From assembly GCF_030698145.1 (NCBI RefSeq), contig NZ_JAUYNW010000147.1:1-64000 (forward strand): a stretch of DNA of 64,000 nt, in the 5' to 3' direction. The notes beneath the pieces are model-generated. The model was not told the origin of the DNA, ran no database searches, and saw only the letters and a list, made by a program, of their open reading frames with translations. Origin of the DNA: Phenylobacterium sp. Lineage in GTDB: Bacteria; Pseudomonadota; Alphaproteobacteria; Caulobacterales; Caulobacteraceae. The position numbers and the translations under genes are program-made. Each line of letters begins with the position of its first letter. Position 1 is the stretch's first letter. This document shows positions 7,752 to 19,069 of this stretch, piece after piece.

Positions 7752-8464
7752 AGAAGCTGCTGCGCCACCCGGCGACCCAGGTGGCGCTGGGCTGGGTCCT
7801 GCACGCCTACATGGTCCTGGTCCGCCGCACGGTGCGCTGGCGCCACGAGAACATCGAATGCGTCGACGGGGTGCTCGCCTCCGACCAGGGCGCGCTGGCC
7901 CTGTGCTGGCACGGCCGGATCCCCGTGGCCCTGGCCGTGGCCAAGGTCTGGTGGCGCAAGCCGCGGGCCTGTCTGGTCTCGCCCTCCGGCGACGGCGAGT
8001 TCTTCGCCCAGGCCATGGCCCACGCCAGGTTCCCTTCGATCCGCGCCTCCTCCGCCAAGAAGGGTGACAGCGTCAAGGCCCGCGCCCTCGTCGCGGCCTT
8101 CCGCGAGGCGGTGAAGTTCGTCACCGGCGGCGGGGTGCTGATCGTCACCCCCGACGGCCCGCGCGGCCCGAGCGAGGTCATGGCGCCGGGCGCGGCCCAG
8201 ATCGCCCGGCGCACGGGCGCGCCGGTGTTCATGATGGGGATCGCCGTCTCGCCGGCCAGCCGCGCCGGAAGCTGGGACCGGGCGATGATCGGACGGCCCT
8301 TCGGCAAGGGCGCGGTAGTCTGGGACGGTCCGTTCCACGCCCCGGCCGACGCCGACGACGCCACCATGGAAGCTCTGATCGCCGACTGGTCGGCGCGGCT
8401 CTCGGCGCTCACCCGCCGCGCGGAGGTGCTGGCCGGCTACGTTGATCCGCTAGCCGCGCGGTGA
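7748..8464 (+). CDS. DUF374 lysophospholipid acyltransferase-like protein
   Basis: A 238-residue protein of the DUF374 group, related to glycerolipid and lipid A acyltransferases. The diagnostic segments are CWHGRIP (about 57-63) and TPDGPRGP (about 135-142), in place of the HX4D of classical acyltransferases. In alphaproteobacteria the family is regularly linked to waaA and lpxK, which suggests a step in lipid A or core assembly, but the reaction has not been read from the sequence. It starts with GTG in GTGA, overlapping the msbA stop. Confidence 0.8.
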   Translation: MKKLLRHPATQVALGWVLHAYMVLVRRTVRWRHENIECVDGVLASDQGALALCWHGRIPVALAVAKVWWRKPRACLVSPSGDGEFFAQAMAHARFPSIRASSAKKGDSVKARALVAAFREAVKFVTGGGVLIVTPDGPRGPSEVMAPGAAQIARRTGAPVFMMGIAVSPASRAGSWDRAMIGRPFGKGAVVWDGPFHAPADADDATMEALIADWSARLSALTRRAEVLAGYVDPLAAR

Positions 8465-9447
8465 CACATAGGGACATGGGCCAGGACCATCACCACGGTC
8501 ACGATAACAGCCACCATGACCACGATCATGGGGGCCACGGTCATGCCCATGGTCCTGGCGGCCACAGCCACGCGCCCAAGGACTTCGGTCGGGCCTTCGC
8601 CATTGGCGTGGGGCTGAACTTCGCCTTCGTCCTGGTCGAGGTCGGAGCCGGCCTGTGGTCGGGCTCCCTGGCCCTGCTGGCCGACGCGGGCCACAACCTC
8701 TCCGACGTGCTCGGCCTGCTGCTGGCCTGGGGCGCGACGGTGCTGGCCAGGAGCGCGCCCACCTCGCGCCGCACCTACGGCCTGCGCAAGGTCACCATCC
8801 TGGCCTCGCTGGCCAACGCCGTGCTGCTGCTGGTCGCCGTCGGCGTCATCGCCTCTGAGGCCGTGCGCCGCTTCGCCGATCCCGCCGAGGTCGCCACCGG
8901 TCCGGTGATGATCGTCGCCGCCATAGGCGTGGCCATCAACACCGCCACCGCCCTGATGTTCATGAAGGGCCATGACGACCTGAACGTCCGCGGCGCCTTC
9001 CTGCACATGGCCGCCGACGCCGGGGTGTCCCTGGCCGTGGTGGTGGGGGCGGCCCTGATCGCGGTGACCGGCCTGCTGTGGATCGATCCGGCGCTCAGCC
9101 TGCTGATCGCCGCGGTCATCGTGCTGGGCACCTGGGGCCTGCTGCGCGACTCCGTGGACCTCGCCCTGGACGCCGCGCCCAAGGGCGTGGACGTCGAGGC
9201 GGTGCGGACCTGGCTGAGCGGGCGTCCCGGCGTCACCGAGGTCCACGACCTGCACATCTGGGCCATGAGCACCACCGAGACCGCCCTGACCGCTCACGTC
9301 ATGCGGCCCGTCAACGACGACGGCGACGGCTTCCTGCACGAGACCTGCGAGGCCCTGGCCAAAAAGTTCGGCATCGGCCACGCCACCTTGCAGGTGGAGG
9401 TCGGCTGCGCCGAGCCCTGCCGGCTCGCTCCCGCGCACGCGGTCTAG
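8461..9447 (+). CDS. Cation diffusion facilitator, zinc/cobalt efflux type
   Basis: A 328-residue CDF transporter that exports divalent metal in exchange for protons across the inner membrane. Residues 8-40 are very rich in His and Asp (HHHGHDN, HHDHDHGG), a metal-sensing or buffering tail. The transport site is complete, with DAGHNLSD in helix 2 and HMAADAGVS in helix 5. The soluble C-terminal domain has VHDLHIW. The GTG at 8461 overlaps the DUF374 stop; an ATG at 8476 is an alternative. Its place between two lipid A-related genes is unusual. Confidence 0.92.
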   Translation: MTHRDMGQDHHHGHDNSHHDHDHGGHGHAHGPGGHSHAPKDFGRAFAIGVGLNFAFVLVEVGAGLWSGSLALLADAGHNLSDVLGLLLAWGATVLARSAPTSRRTYGLRKVTILASLANAVLLLVAVGVIASEAVRRFADPAEVATGPVMIVAAIGVAINTATALMFMKGHDDLNVRGAFLHMAADAGVSLAVVVGAALIAVTGLLWIDPALSLLIAAVIVLGTWGLLRDSVDLALDAAPKGVDVEAVRTWLSGRPGVTEVHDLHIWAMSTTETALTAHVMRPVNDDGDGFLHETCEALAKKFGIGHATLQVEVGCAEPCRLAPAHAV

Positions 9448-9454
9448 AACCGCC

Positions 9455-10711
9455 TTGCGCCCCTTCTCCCTCGCGCTCTACGGCGCGGTCACCCAGGCCC
9501 TGAGCCCGCTCGCCGGCCTGGTGCTGCGACGGCGCGCGGCTAAGGGCAAGGAGGACCTGGTCCGCCTGCCCGAGCGGCTAGGCTATGCGGGCCTGGCGCG
9601 GCCGCAGGGCCCGCTGGTCTGGCTGCACGCGGTCAGCGTCGGCGAAAGCGTCTCGCTGCTGCCGCTCGTGGGGGCGCTCAACCGGCGAAGGCCCGACCTG
9701 ACCCTGCTCGTCACCTCGGGCACCATCACCGCAGCGGCCCTGCTGGCCGAACGGCTGCCGCCGGGCGTGCTCCATCAGTACGCCCCCATCGACACCCCCA
9801 GCGCCGTGGGCCGTTTCCTGCGCCACTGGCGGCCCGGCCTGGTGGTCACCGTGGAGAGCGAGCTGTGGCCCAACCTGATCCTGGGGGCCAAGGACGCGGG
9901 CGCGAGCCTCGCCCTGATCTCGGCCCGCATGACCCAGACCAGCGCCGACGGCTGGGCGCGCTTTCCGGGCGCCGCTAGAATGCTGCTCTCCGCCTTCGAC
10001 CTGATCCTGCCGCAGGAGCCGGAGACCGCGCGGCGCCTAGCCGGGCTGGGCGCGCGCCTGGGGCCGCGGCTCAACCTGAAGCAGGTCGGCGAGCCCCTGC
10101 CCTTCGACGCCGCCCAGTTCGCTCCGCTGCGCGCGGAGATCGGCGATCGCCAGGTGATCCTGGCCGCCAGCACCCATCCCGGCGAGGACGAGATCATCGC
10201 CGAGGCGGTGTCCCGGGCGGCGACCGGCGCCCTGCTGATCGTCGTGCCGCGCCACGTGGCGCGTGGCCCCGCCGTGGCCGAAGTCCTGCGCGCGGCCGGC
10301 TTCGCGGTCAGCCGGCGCGGCGCGGGCGAACCGATCGCCGGCGACGCCTATGTGGCTGACACCATGTTCGAGATGGGCCTGTTCTTTCGCCTGGCCGACG
10401 TGGTGGTCATGGGCGGCAGCTTCGTTCCCGGGATCGGGGGTCACAATCCGCTTGAGCCGGCGCGGCTGAAGCGGCCCATCGTCACCGGCCCGCACGCCTT
10501 CAACGCCGCCGCCATCTACGCCGAAATGTTCGACGAGGTCGCCGCCATCGAGGCGCCCGACGGCGAAGCCCTGGCCCGCCATCTGCGCGGCCTGCTAAGC
10601 GAACCGCTGATCGCGCCCCGCATAGCCCAGGCGGCCCTGGCCTACGCCAATCGCCAGCAGGGCGCGCTGGATGAGGCGCTGGCCCTGCTCGAACCCCTGG
10701 CGCCGGCATGA
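9455..10711 (+). CDS. waaA: Kdo transferase WaaA
   Basis: A 418-residue GT30 enzyme that transfers 3-deoxy-D-manno-octulosonic acid from CMP-Kdo to lipid IVA, anchored by an N-terminal helix. Family landmarks are WLHAVSVGE (about 48-56), ESELWPNL, a late ASTHPGED segment and GGHNPLEPA near residue 330. Length is normal. The start is a TTG at 9455, eight bases after the preceding stop. The stop overlaps the ATG of lpxK by four bases, so the two are translationally coupled, as is common for these pathway neighbours. Confidence 0.94.
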   Translation: MRPFSLALYGAVTQALSPLAGLVLRRRAAKGKEDLVRLPERLGYAGLARPQGPLVWLHAVSVGESVSLLPLVGALNRRRPDLTLLVTSGTITAAALLAERLPPGVLHQYAPIDTPSAVGRFLRHWRPGLVVTVESELWPNLILGAKDAGASLALISARMTQTSADGWARFPGAARMLLSAFDLILPQEPETARRLAGLGARLGPRLNLKQVGEPLPFDAAQFAPLRAEIGDRQVILAASTHPGEDEIIAEAVSRAATGALLIVVPRHVARGPAVAEVLRAAGFAVSRRGAGEPIAGDAYVADTMFEMGLFFRLADVVVMGGSFVPGIGGHNPLEPARLKRPIVTGPHAFNAAAIYAEMFDEVAAIEAPDGEALARHLRGLLSEPLIAPRIAQAALAYANRQQGALDEALALLEPLAPA

Positions 10712-11693
10712 AGCTCGCCACGCCGCGTTGGTGGTATGTGCGCGACGGCGCCCCGGCCCCGGTCAGCCGCCTGCTGCTGAAGCCGCTCTCCTGGATCTGG
10801 ACCTATGTGACGGCCCGGCGGATCGCCACCACCACCCCCGTCGATCCCGGCGTGCCCGTGATCTGCGTCGGCAACCTGACCCTGGGCGGGGCCGGCAAGA
10901 CGCCGGTCGTGCGCGCCTTGCTGGAACGCCTACCCGGCGCCCACGCCCTGTCGCGCGGCCATGGCGGAACGCTCATCGGACCGGTCCAGGTCGACCCGAG
11001 TGTCCACACCGCCCGCGAGGTCGGGGACGAACCGCTGATGCTGGCGGCCGACGCCCCGGTCTGGATTTCCCGCGACCGCATCCCGGGGGCCCAGGCCGCG
11101 GCGGCGGCCGGCGCGCGAGTGGTGGTGATGGACGACGGCCACCAGAACCCCAGCCTGGCCAAGGCCCTGTCCATCGTCGTGGTCGACGGCGAGACCCGCG
11201 ACAACGCCTGGCCCTTGGGCGACGGCGCGGTGTTCCCATCCGGCCCCCTGCGCGAGCCCCTGACCAGCGGTCTGGCCCGCGCCGACGCCGTGGTCCTGAT
11301 GCTGCCCTCCGACCTGGCCGAGCCGGAGCCGGCGCTGCTCGCCGTGTTCAAGGGCAAGCCCGTGCTGATCGCGCGCCTGGAGCCCGCCGCCCCGCCGCCG
11401 CCTGGCCCGCAGCTCGGCTTCGCCGGCATCGGCATGCCCTGGAAGGTGGAGACCGCTTTGAAGGCCGCCGGCTGCGAGCTGGCCGACTTCGTGCCTTTCC
11501 CCGACCACTTCGCCTATGACGCCTCCAGCCTGAAGCAGCTGGCCGACCGCGCCGCCGTGTTCGGCGCGGGTCTTGTCACCACGGAGAAGGACTGGGTGCG
11601 GCTGCCACCGGCCTGGCGCGCGCAGGTGGTCGCTTGGCCGGTGCGGGCGGTGTTCCAGGACGAAGCAGCGCTGAGCGAGTTGCTGGCGCGGTT

Positions 11694-11697
<4 letters not shown>
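10708..11697 (+). CDS. lpxK: Tetraacyldisaccharide 4'-kinase LpxK
   Basis: A 329-residue kinase that phosphorylates the 4' position of the lipid A disaccharide at the inner membrane. The P-loop CVGNLTLGGAGKTP lies at about residues 53-66, followed by LSRGHGG and VMDDGHQNP, all typical. The C-terminal FPDHFAYD and TTEKDWVRL segments complete the family pattern. Its final codon overlaps the stop of the convergent penicillin-binding protein gene across the palindrome CTAG (11694-11697). It closes the lipid A operon that begins with msbA. Confidence 0.95.
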
Positions 11698-13667
<1,970 letters not shown>

Positions 13668-13732
13668 GCGCGGGAAAGCTCGTACGAAACGCGGGGGTCA
13701 GGCGCGCTTCATGAACGGTTCCCGCGCTCGCC

Positions 13733-14800
13733 TCAAGCCCCTGCTTTCTGGGCGTATTTCCAGGCCGACTCCGCCAGCAGCGGCACGCGCGCGGCCATGG
13801 CGGTCGCCTGCGGGCTGTTGGCCGTGCCGTCGCGCACTCGGCCGACGATGCCCTGGCAGATCCCGGCCAGGCGGAACATGTTGTAGGCGAAGAACCAGTC
13901 GAGGTCGTGCAGGCCCGTCCGGTTGGTGGCCTCGCAATAGGCGGCCACCGCTTCGTCGATGGTGGGGATGCCGTGGGCCTTGAGGTCCGGCAGGGTGGCG
14001 ATCGTGCCGTTGACCCAGTTCATCAGCAGATAGGTGAAGTCCGCCAAGGGCTCGCCCAGGGTGCCCAGCTCCCAGTCGAGCACCGCGATGACGCGGGCCT
14101 CGGTGGGGTGGATGACCATGTTGTCGAGGCGGTAGTCGCCATGGACGATACTGGTCCGCTCCTGGGCGGGCAGCGATTTGGGCAGCCATTCGATGAGCTT
14201 TTCCATCTCCTCGAGATGGACGGTCTCCGAGGCCTTGTACTGCTTGGTCCAGCGGTCGACCTGCCGGCCCATATAGTTGCCGGGCTTGCCGTAGTCGCCA
14301 AGGCCGATGGCCTCGTAGTCGGTGTTGTGCAGGTCGGCCAGGGTCTTGATCTTGGCCATGAAGATCGCGTGCCGCTCGGCCGGCTCGTACTGCGGGAGCT
14401 GCTGGTCCCAGAGGATGCGGCCCTCGACCATGTCCATGACGTAGAACCAGGTGCCGACCACACTGTCGTCGGTGCAGAGGCCGTAGGAGCGGGCCACCGG
14501 GAAGCCGGTGGGATAGAGCGCGGTGATCACCTTGTACTCGCGGTCGACCGCGTGAGCCGAGGGCAGCAGCTTGCCCGGCGGCTTGCGGCGCATGACGTAT
14601 TTCTTGGCGGGGGTGACCAGCTGGTAGGTCGGGTTGGACTGGCCGCCCTTGAACTGGCGGACCTCCAGGGGACCCTGGAAGCCTTCGACATTGGCCTCCA
14701 TCCAGGCCAGCAGCGAGGCTTCGTCGAACTTGTGGCTCTCGGCCACCGGCTTGGTGCCGCTGTTGAGCGCCTCGCGTTCCTGTTCCGCGGTGTCGGTCAT
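13733..14800 (-). CDS. APH-family phosphotransferase, ACAD10/11 kinase-like
   Basis: A 355-residue protein kinase-like enzyme of the aminoglycoside/choline kinase family. It has KGGQSNPTY in the nucleotide-binding loop, VMRRKPPG with the ATP lysine, the catalytic HGDYRLDN and the metal-binding VLDWELGTLGEP. This subgroup resembles the kinase domain of animal ACAD10/11, which phosphorylates 4-hydroxyacyl-CoA for lipid breakdown; that substrate is a family-level inference. The ATG at 14800 is supported by GGGGAG just upstream. No acyl-CoA dehydrogenase lies beside it. Confidence 0.85.
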   Translation of the reverse strand: MTDTAEQEREALNSGTKPVAESHKFDEASLLAWMEANVEGFQGPLEVRQFKGGQSNPTYQLVTPAKKYVMRRKPPGKLLPSAHAVDREYKVITALYPTGFPVARSYGLCTDDSVVGTWFYVMDMVEGRILWDQQLPQYEPAERHAIFMAKIKTLADLHNTDYEAIGLGDYGKPGNYMGRQVDRWTKQYKASETVHLEEMEKLIEWLPKSLPAQERTSIVHGDYRLDNMVIHPTEARVIAVLDWELGTLGEPLADFTYLLMNWVNGTIATLPDLKAHGIPTIDEAVAAYCEATNRTGLHDLDWFFAYNMFRLAGICQGIVGRVRDGTANSPQATAMAARVPLLAESAWKYAQKAGA

Positions 14801-14894
14801 GGCGCTCCCCAAGGGTTCGTACGTTTGTTTGAACCACCTTATCGACCCGCCTGGGTGCGGGGCAAGGCGCCTGGTCAACTACAGACCGGATCTT

Positions 14895-14929
14895 CGAAAG
14901 ACAGAGCCGGGCGAGACCAGGCTCCGTCT
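14895..14929 (-). terminator. Rho-independent terminator after purD
   Basis: Read on the minus strand, AGACGGAGCC pairs with GGCTCTGTCT (ten pairs, one of them G-U) around an 11-base loop and is followed by TTTCG. It begins just after the purD stop and lies before the phosphotransferase gene, so it should reduce read-through between them. Confidence 0.55.
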
Positions 14930-14936
14930 GGGGTCT

Positions 14937-16211
14937 CTATCGCGCGCCGAGCGCCCGCCAGCCTATGTCGGTGCGATGGAAGCCGCCCGGCCAGTCGATC
15001 CGCGCGATGGCGGCGTAGGCCCGGTCGCGGGCCTCCTGCAGGGTCGCGCCGCGGGCGCAGACATTGAGCACCCGTCCGCCGGCGGCGCGCAGGGTCCCGT
15101 CGGGATCGCGCGAGGTGCCGGCGTGGAAGACGACCACCTGGTCGCCGAAGTCCTGCTCGGCGCCGCGGATGATCGAGCCGCCGACCGGGCTCTCCGGATA
15201 ACCGTCGGCGGCCAGGACCACGCAGATCGCCGCCTCGTCGCGCCACCGGGGCGTCGGGAGGGCGGCCAAGGTCCCGTTGGCGCAGGCCAGCAGGTAGGGA
15301 ACAAGGTCGCTTTCCAGCCGCAGCATCAGCACCTGGCACTCCGGATCGCCGAACCGGACATTGAACTCCACCAGCTTGGGGCCGTCGGCCGTGGCCATCA
15401 GCTCCACGAACAGCACGCCCTTGTAGGGCGCGCCCTCCGCGGCGATCCCGGCGAAGGCCCGCTCGGCCAGCCGGGTGCGGGTCTGTTCGATCAGCTGGGG
15501 CGTGAAGACCGGGGCCGGCGAGTAGGTACCCATGCCGCCGGTGTTGGGACCGGTCTCGCCGTCATAGGCGCGCTTATGGTCCTGGGCCTCGCCGAACACG
15601 ATGGAGTCCCTGCCGTCGCAGAGGGCGAACAGCGAGCCGATCTCGCCCTGCAGGAACTCCTCGATCACCACCCGCGCGCCGGCCGCGCCGAACCGCCCAC
15701 CCAGGGCGTCGTCGATGGCGGCGTGGGCGGTCGCCAGGTCCTCGGCGATGACCACCCCCTTGCCGGCCGCCAGGCCGTCGGCCTTGATCACGTAGGGGGG
15801 CGTGAAGTCGGCCAGGGCGGCCTTGGCCTGGTCGGCGGTGTCACAGACCCGGTAGGCCGAGGTGGGCAGGCCGTGACGGTCGGTGAAGGCCTTGGTGAAG
15901 GCCTTGGAACTCTCGAGCTGGCCCGCCTGGGCGACGGGGCCGAAACAAGCGATGGCGGCCTGGTTCAGCGCGTCGGCGAGGCCCACCTCCACGGCGACCT
16001 CGGGCCCGATCACCACCAGGTCGGCGGCGATCTCTTGCGCCAGCGCCACCAGGGCCGCGACGTCGGTCGGCTTGATCGCGCGCAGCTCGCCCAGGTTCGC
16101 CATGCCCGGATTGCCCGGCGCCATGACCAGGCGCTTGACGAGCGGCGAGGCAGCGATCTTCCAGGCCAGAGCGTGTTCGCGCCCGCCCGAGCCGACGAGG
16201 AGGATGTTCAT
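14937..16211 (-). CDS. purD: Phosphoribosylamine-glycine ligase PurD
   Basis: A 424-residue ATP-grasp ligase making glycinamide ribonucleotide, the second step of purine synthesis. It opens with MNILLVGSGGREHALAW. The ATP-grasp part includes VIKADGLAAGKGV and VVIEEFLQGEIGSLFALCDG. Other matches are TGGMGTYSPAP, KGVLFVELM, VEFNVRFGDPECQ, and a C-terminal domain with FHAGTSRD and GRVLNVCARG. Full length and start are clear. No other purine gene is adjacent. Confidence 0.97.
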   Translation of the reverse strand: MNILLVGSGGREHALAWKIAASPLVKRLVMAPGNPGMANLGELRAIKPTDVAALVALAQEIAADLVVIGPEVAVEVGLADALNQAAIACFGPVAQAGQLESSKAFTKAFTDRHGLPTSAYRVCDTADQAKAALADFTPPYVIKADGLAAGKGVVIAEDLATAHAAIDDALGGRFGAAGARVVIEEFLQGEIGSLFALCDGRDSIVFGEAQDHKRAYDGETGPNTGGMGTYSPAPVFTPQLIEQTRTRLAERAFAGIAAEGAPYKGVLFVELMATADGPKLVEFNVRFGDPECQVLMLRLESDLVPYLLACANGTLAALPTPRWRDEAAICVVLAADGYPESPVGGSIIRGAEQDFGDQVVVFHAGTSRDPDGTLRAAGGRVLNVCARGATLQEARDRAYAAIARIDWPGGFHRTDIGWRALGAR

Positions 16212-16242
16212 GGGGCCGCTTTGGCGCGCGGCCGGGCCGCGG

Positions 16243-16716
16243 TCAAGCCTGGGGCTGGTTATGGGCGCCGAGCCACCGCTGGACAGCGCGGGCGGCGCGG
16301 GCGGAGGCGGTGTCGGCCGGCCGGGTCGGCGGGGCGGTGATCTCCAGGACCACCCCGTCCGGGTCCTCGAAATAGATCGACTGCTGGGCGCCGTGGTCCT
16401 CTTCCCAGAAGCGCACGCCGGCCGTGCGCAGCTTCTTGCGCCAGCCGGCCAGGTCGGCGATCGAGCCCTCGGCCATGGCGTAGTGGCGCACGTCCTTGGG
16501 CAGGTCTTTGTACTTGGGGCGCGGCGCGTCCTTCAGCTCGACCAGCACGATCTCGCCGCCGTCCGGCAGGGCGAAAATCATCATCAGCCAGGGATAGGAG
16601 CCCCAGTCGTCGCCCTCGTGGGCGTCGACCAGCGGCAGCTCCAGGACATCGCGGTAGAAGGCCAGGCTCTCGCCCGCGTCGCGGACGGGAAACACCACGT
16701 GGTCCAGCTTCAGCAT
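16243..16716 (-). CDS. VOC (glyoxalase/dioxygenase) superfamily protein
   Basis: A 157-residue protein with the paired beta-alpha-beta modules of the vicinal oxygen chelate fold. LDHVVFPVRDAGESLAFYRDVLELPL forms the first module; the C-terminal module ends YFEDPDGVVLEITAPP. His5 and the final Glu are plausible metal ligands. The substrate is not apparent. The ATG at 16716 is chosen because GGGAGG lies six bases upstream, rather than an ATG seven codons earlier. It is 31 bases before purD and may be cotranscribed. Confidence 0.8.
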   Translation of the reverse strand: MLKLDHVVFPVRDAGESLAFYRDVLELPLVDAHEGDDWGSYPWLMMIFALPDGGEIVLVELKDAPRPKYKDLPKDVRHYAMAEGSIADLAGWRKKLRTAGVRFWEEDHGAQQSIYFEDPDGVVLEITAPPTRPADTASARAARAVQRWLGAHNQPQA

Positions 16717-16790
16717 CCGGCCCTCCCTGGGAGTCACACGGACGATAGCATTGTTCTACCGGAGTTCGAGACTCCCAACGACACGTGGCC

Positions 16791-17480
16791 TTAGGCGTCC
16801 ATGTCCAGGGAGTAGCCCGCCGAGCGGACGGTGCGGATCGGATCGGCCGCTTCCTCGCGGTTGAGCGCCTTGCGCAGACGCCCGACATGGACATCCACCG
16901 TACGGGCCTCGACATAGACGTCCGAGCCCCAGACCGCGTCCAGCAGCTGCTCGCGGGAGAACACCCGGCCCGGGTGCTGCATCAGGTAGTCCAGCAGACG
17001 GAACTCGGTGGGGCCGAGGTGGATCTCCTTGCCCGCCCGCTTCACCCGGTGGGCGACCCGGTCGATGACCAAGTCACCGATATGGACCCGGTCCTCGGCC
17101 AGGCCCGGCCGGATACGGCGCAGCACCGCGCGGATGCGGGCCGACAGCTCACTCATGGCGAAGGGTTTGACGATGTAGTCGTCGGCGCCGGTGTCGAGGC
17201 CGCGGATGCGGTCGCTCTCCTCGCCGCGCGCCGTCAGCATAATAATCGGCACGTTGCGGCTCTCGGACCGCTGGCGCAGGCGGCGGCAGACCTCGATGCC
17301 GGAGATCTTGGGCAGCATCCAGTCCAGCACGATGATGTCGGGCAGGCGCTCGGAGACCAGGGTCAGGGCTTCCTCGCCGTCACCGGCGACGGCGACCTCG
17401 TAGCCTTCCTTGTCGAGATTGTACTGCAGCAGCGTCGAGAGCGCGTCTTCGTCCTCGACGACCAGGATGTGAGGCGTCAA
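16791..17480 (-). CDS. phoB: Phosphate regulon response regulator PhoB
   Basis: A 229-residue OmpR-type regulator. The receiver has the acidic pair E9/D10, phospho-acceptor D53 (VLDWMLP), T83 and K105 (VKPF). The DNA-binding wing-helix follows from about residue 130, with LGPTEFRLLDYLMQHPGRVFSREQLL and the recognition part VDVHVGRLRKAL. It is activated by PhoR at low phosphate and binds Pho boxes. It is the last gene of the pst-phoU-phoB run, 11 bases after phoU. Confidence 0.95.
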   Translation of the reverse strand: MTPHILVVEDEDALSTLLQYNLDKEGYEVAVAGDGEEALTLVSERLPDIIVLDWMLPKISGIEVCRRLRQRSESRNVPIIMLTARGEESDRIRGLDTGADDYIVKPFAMSELSARIRAVLRRIRPGLAEDRVHIGDLVIDRVAHRVKRAGKEIHLGPTEFRLLDYLMQHPGRVFSREQLLDAVWGSDVYVEARTVDVHVGRLRKALNREEAADPIRTVRSAGYSLDMDA

Positions 17481-17491
17481 ATCAACAGCTC

Positions 17492-18187
17492 CTAGACGCG
17501 CAACGCGTCGGTCTTCGGCCGGTCGGCGGAGATCATCTCCTCGCCGGTGATCTCGTAGTGGATGATCTCGGCGATGTTGGTGGCGTGGTCGCCGATCCGC
17601 TCCAGGTTCTTGGCGACGAACAGCAGGTGGGCGCAGGCCGTGATCGTGCGCGGATCGGCCATCATGTAGGTCAACAGCTCGCGGAACAGGCTGTTGTAGT
17701 GCTCGTCCACCTCGTCGTCGCGGCTCCAGACGGCCAGGGCACGGTCGAGATCGGAGCCCGTATAGGCGTCCAGCACGTCCTTCAGCCGGCCCAGGACCAA
17801 GCGGCCCATGCGCTCGATAGAGCGGGTCAGCGGGGTGATCGGCTCGGCTTCGGTGAGCACCAGGGTGCGCTTGGCGATGTTCTTGGCCAGGTCGCCGCAG
17901 CGTTCCAGGTTCGAGGCGATCTTCATCGCCGCCACGGTCTTGCGCAGGTCGTTCGCCATGGGCTGGCGCAGCGCGATCAGCCGGATGGCCTTGCGCTCGA
18001 TGTCGGCCTCCAGCACGTCCAACCGCTCGTCGCGGCCGACCACCAGCTCGGCGGTGGCTTGGTCGCGCTTGACCACTGCGTCAATGGCGTCGCTGACCTG
18101 GGCCTCGCACAGCCCGCCCATGCGCGCGCAGTCGGCGGTGAGGGTGTTCAGCTCGTCTTCGTAGGATTTGACGATGTGCTCGTTCAT
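17492..18187 (-). CDS. phoU: Phosphate signalling protein PhoU
   Basis: A 231-residue all-helical protein with two similar three-helix halves. Each carries an E/DxxxD metal cluster: DLRKTVAAMKIASNLERCGD in the first, then LLFVAKNLERIGDHATNIAEI in the second. PhoU links the PstSCAB transporter state to PhoR and restrains phosphate uptake. It lies 11 bases before phoB and eight after pstB, in the usual order. Confidence 0.95.
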   Translation of the reverse strand: MNEHIVKSYEDELNTLTADCARMGGLCEAQVSDAIDAVVKRDQATAELVVGRDERLDVLEADIERKAIRLIALRQPMANDLRKTVAAMKIASNLERCGDLAKNIAKRTLVLTEAEPITPLTRSIERMGRLVLGRLKDVLDAYTGSDLDRALAVWSRDDEVDEHYNSLFRELLTYMMADPRTITACAHLLFVAKNLERIGDHATNIAEIIHYEITGEEMISADRPKTDALRV

Positions 18188-18195
18188 GACGCCCT

Positions 18196-19041
18196 CTAGC
18201 CGAACCGGCCGGTGATGTAGTCCTGGGTGCGGCTGTCGCGCGGGTTGGTGAAGATCTCGCCCGTCGGGCCCGCCTCCACCAGCTTGCCCAGATGGAAGAA
18301 CGCTGTCTTCTGCGAGACTCGCGCGGCCTGGGCCATGGAGTGGGTGACGATGACGATGCAGTACTGGTTGCGCAGCTCGTCGATCAGTTCCTCGATCCGC
18401 GCGGTGGCGATCGGGTCCAGGGCCGAGCAGGGCTCGTCCATCAGGATCACCTCGGGGGAGACGGCGATGGCGCGGGCGATGACCAGGCGCTGCTGCTGAC
18501 CGCCCGACAGACCCGTGCCCGGCTGGTGCAGTCGGTCGGCGACCTCGGCCCAGAGGCCGGCCCGCTTCAGGGAGCCCTCGACAATGGCTTCCAGCTCGGC
18601 CTTGCCGCTGGCCGTCCCGTGGATGCGCGGGCCGTAGGCGACGTTCTCGAAGATGGTCTTGGGGAACGGGTTGGGCTTCTGGAACACCATGCCCACCCGG
18701 GCGCGCAGCACCACCGGGTCGATGGACTTGTCGTTGATGTCCTCGCCGTCCAGCTCGATGCGGCCCTTCACCTTGCAGCCCGGGATGGTGTCGTTCATCC
18801 GGTTGATCGAGCGCAGGAAGGTGGACTTGCCGCAGCCCGACGGGCCGATCAGCGCGGTGACCGCCTTTTCCGGCACGTCCAGGCCGACGTCGAACAGGGC
18901 CTGTTTCTCACCGTAGAAGACGTTGACGTCGCGGGCGCGGATCTTGACCCCGCCCACCGGGGCGGCGGCGTGGGCGCGGTCGACCGCGATGTGCACGGGC
19001 GCCTCGGCATGGGCGGCTGCGTCGTCGCGCTGACTGGGCAT
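18196..19041 (-). CDS. pstB: Phosphate ABC transporter ATP-binding protein PstB
   Basis: The ATPase of the high-affinity phosphate importer, about 281 residues. All motifs are intact: Walker [10 protein letters not shown], the PstB-specific [11 protein letters not shown]-loop FQKPNPFP, signature LSGGQQQR, Walker [13 protein letters not shown] and switch [10 protein letters not shown] 19041 has GAGG at good spacing and is preferred over ATG 19065, eight codons earlier, which has no clear ribosome site. Either choice gives an N-terminal extension of 30-40 residues rich in Ala and His. Confidence 0.95.
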   Translation of the reverse strand: MPSQRDDAAAHAEAPVHIAVDRAHAAAPVGGVKIRARDVNVFYGEKQALFDVGLDVPEKAVTALIGPSGCGKSTFLRSINRMNDTIPGCKVKGRIELDGEDINDKSIDPVVLRARVGMVFQKPNPFPKTIFENVAYGPRIHGTASGKAELEAIVEGSLKRAGLWAEVADRLHQPGTGLSGGQQQRLVIARAIAVSPEVILMDEPCSALDPIATARIEELIDELRNQYCIVIVTHSMAQAARVSQKTAFFHLGKLVEAGPTGEIFTNPRDSRTQDYITGRFG

Positions 19042-19069
19042 TTGGGACCTCGAATGGGGCTTCATGACG

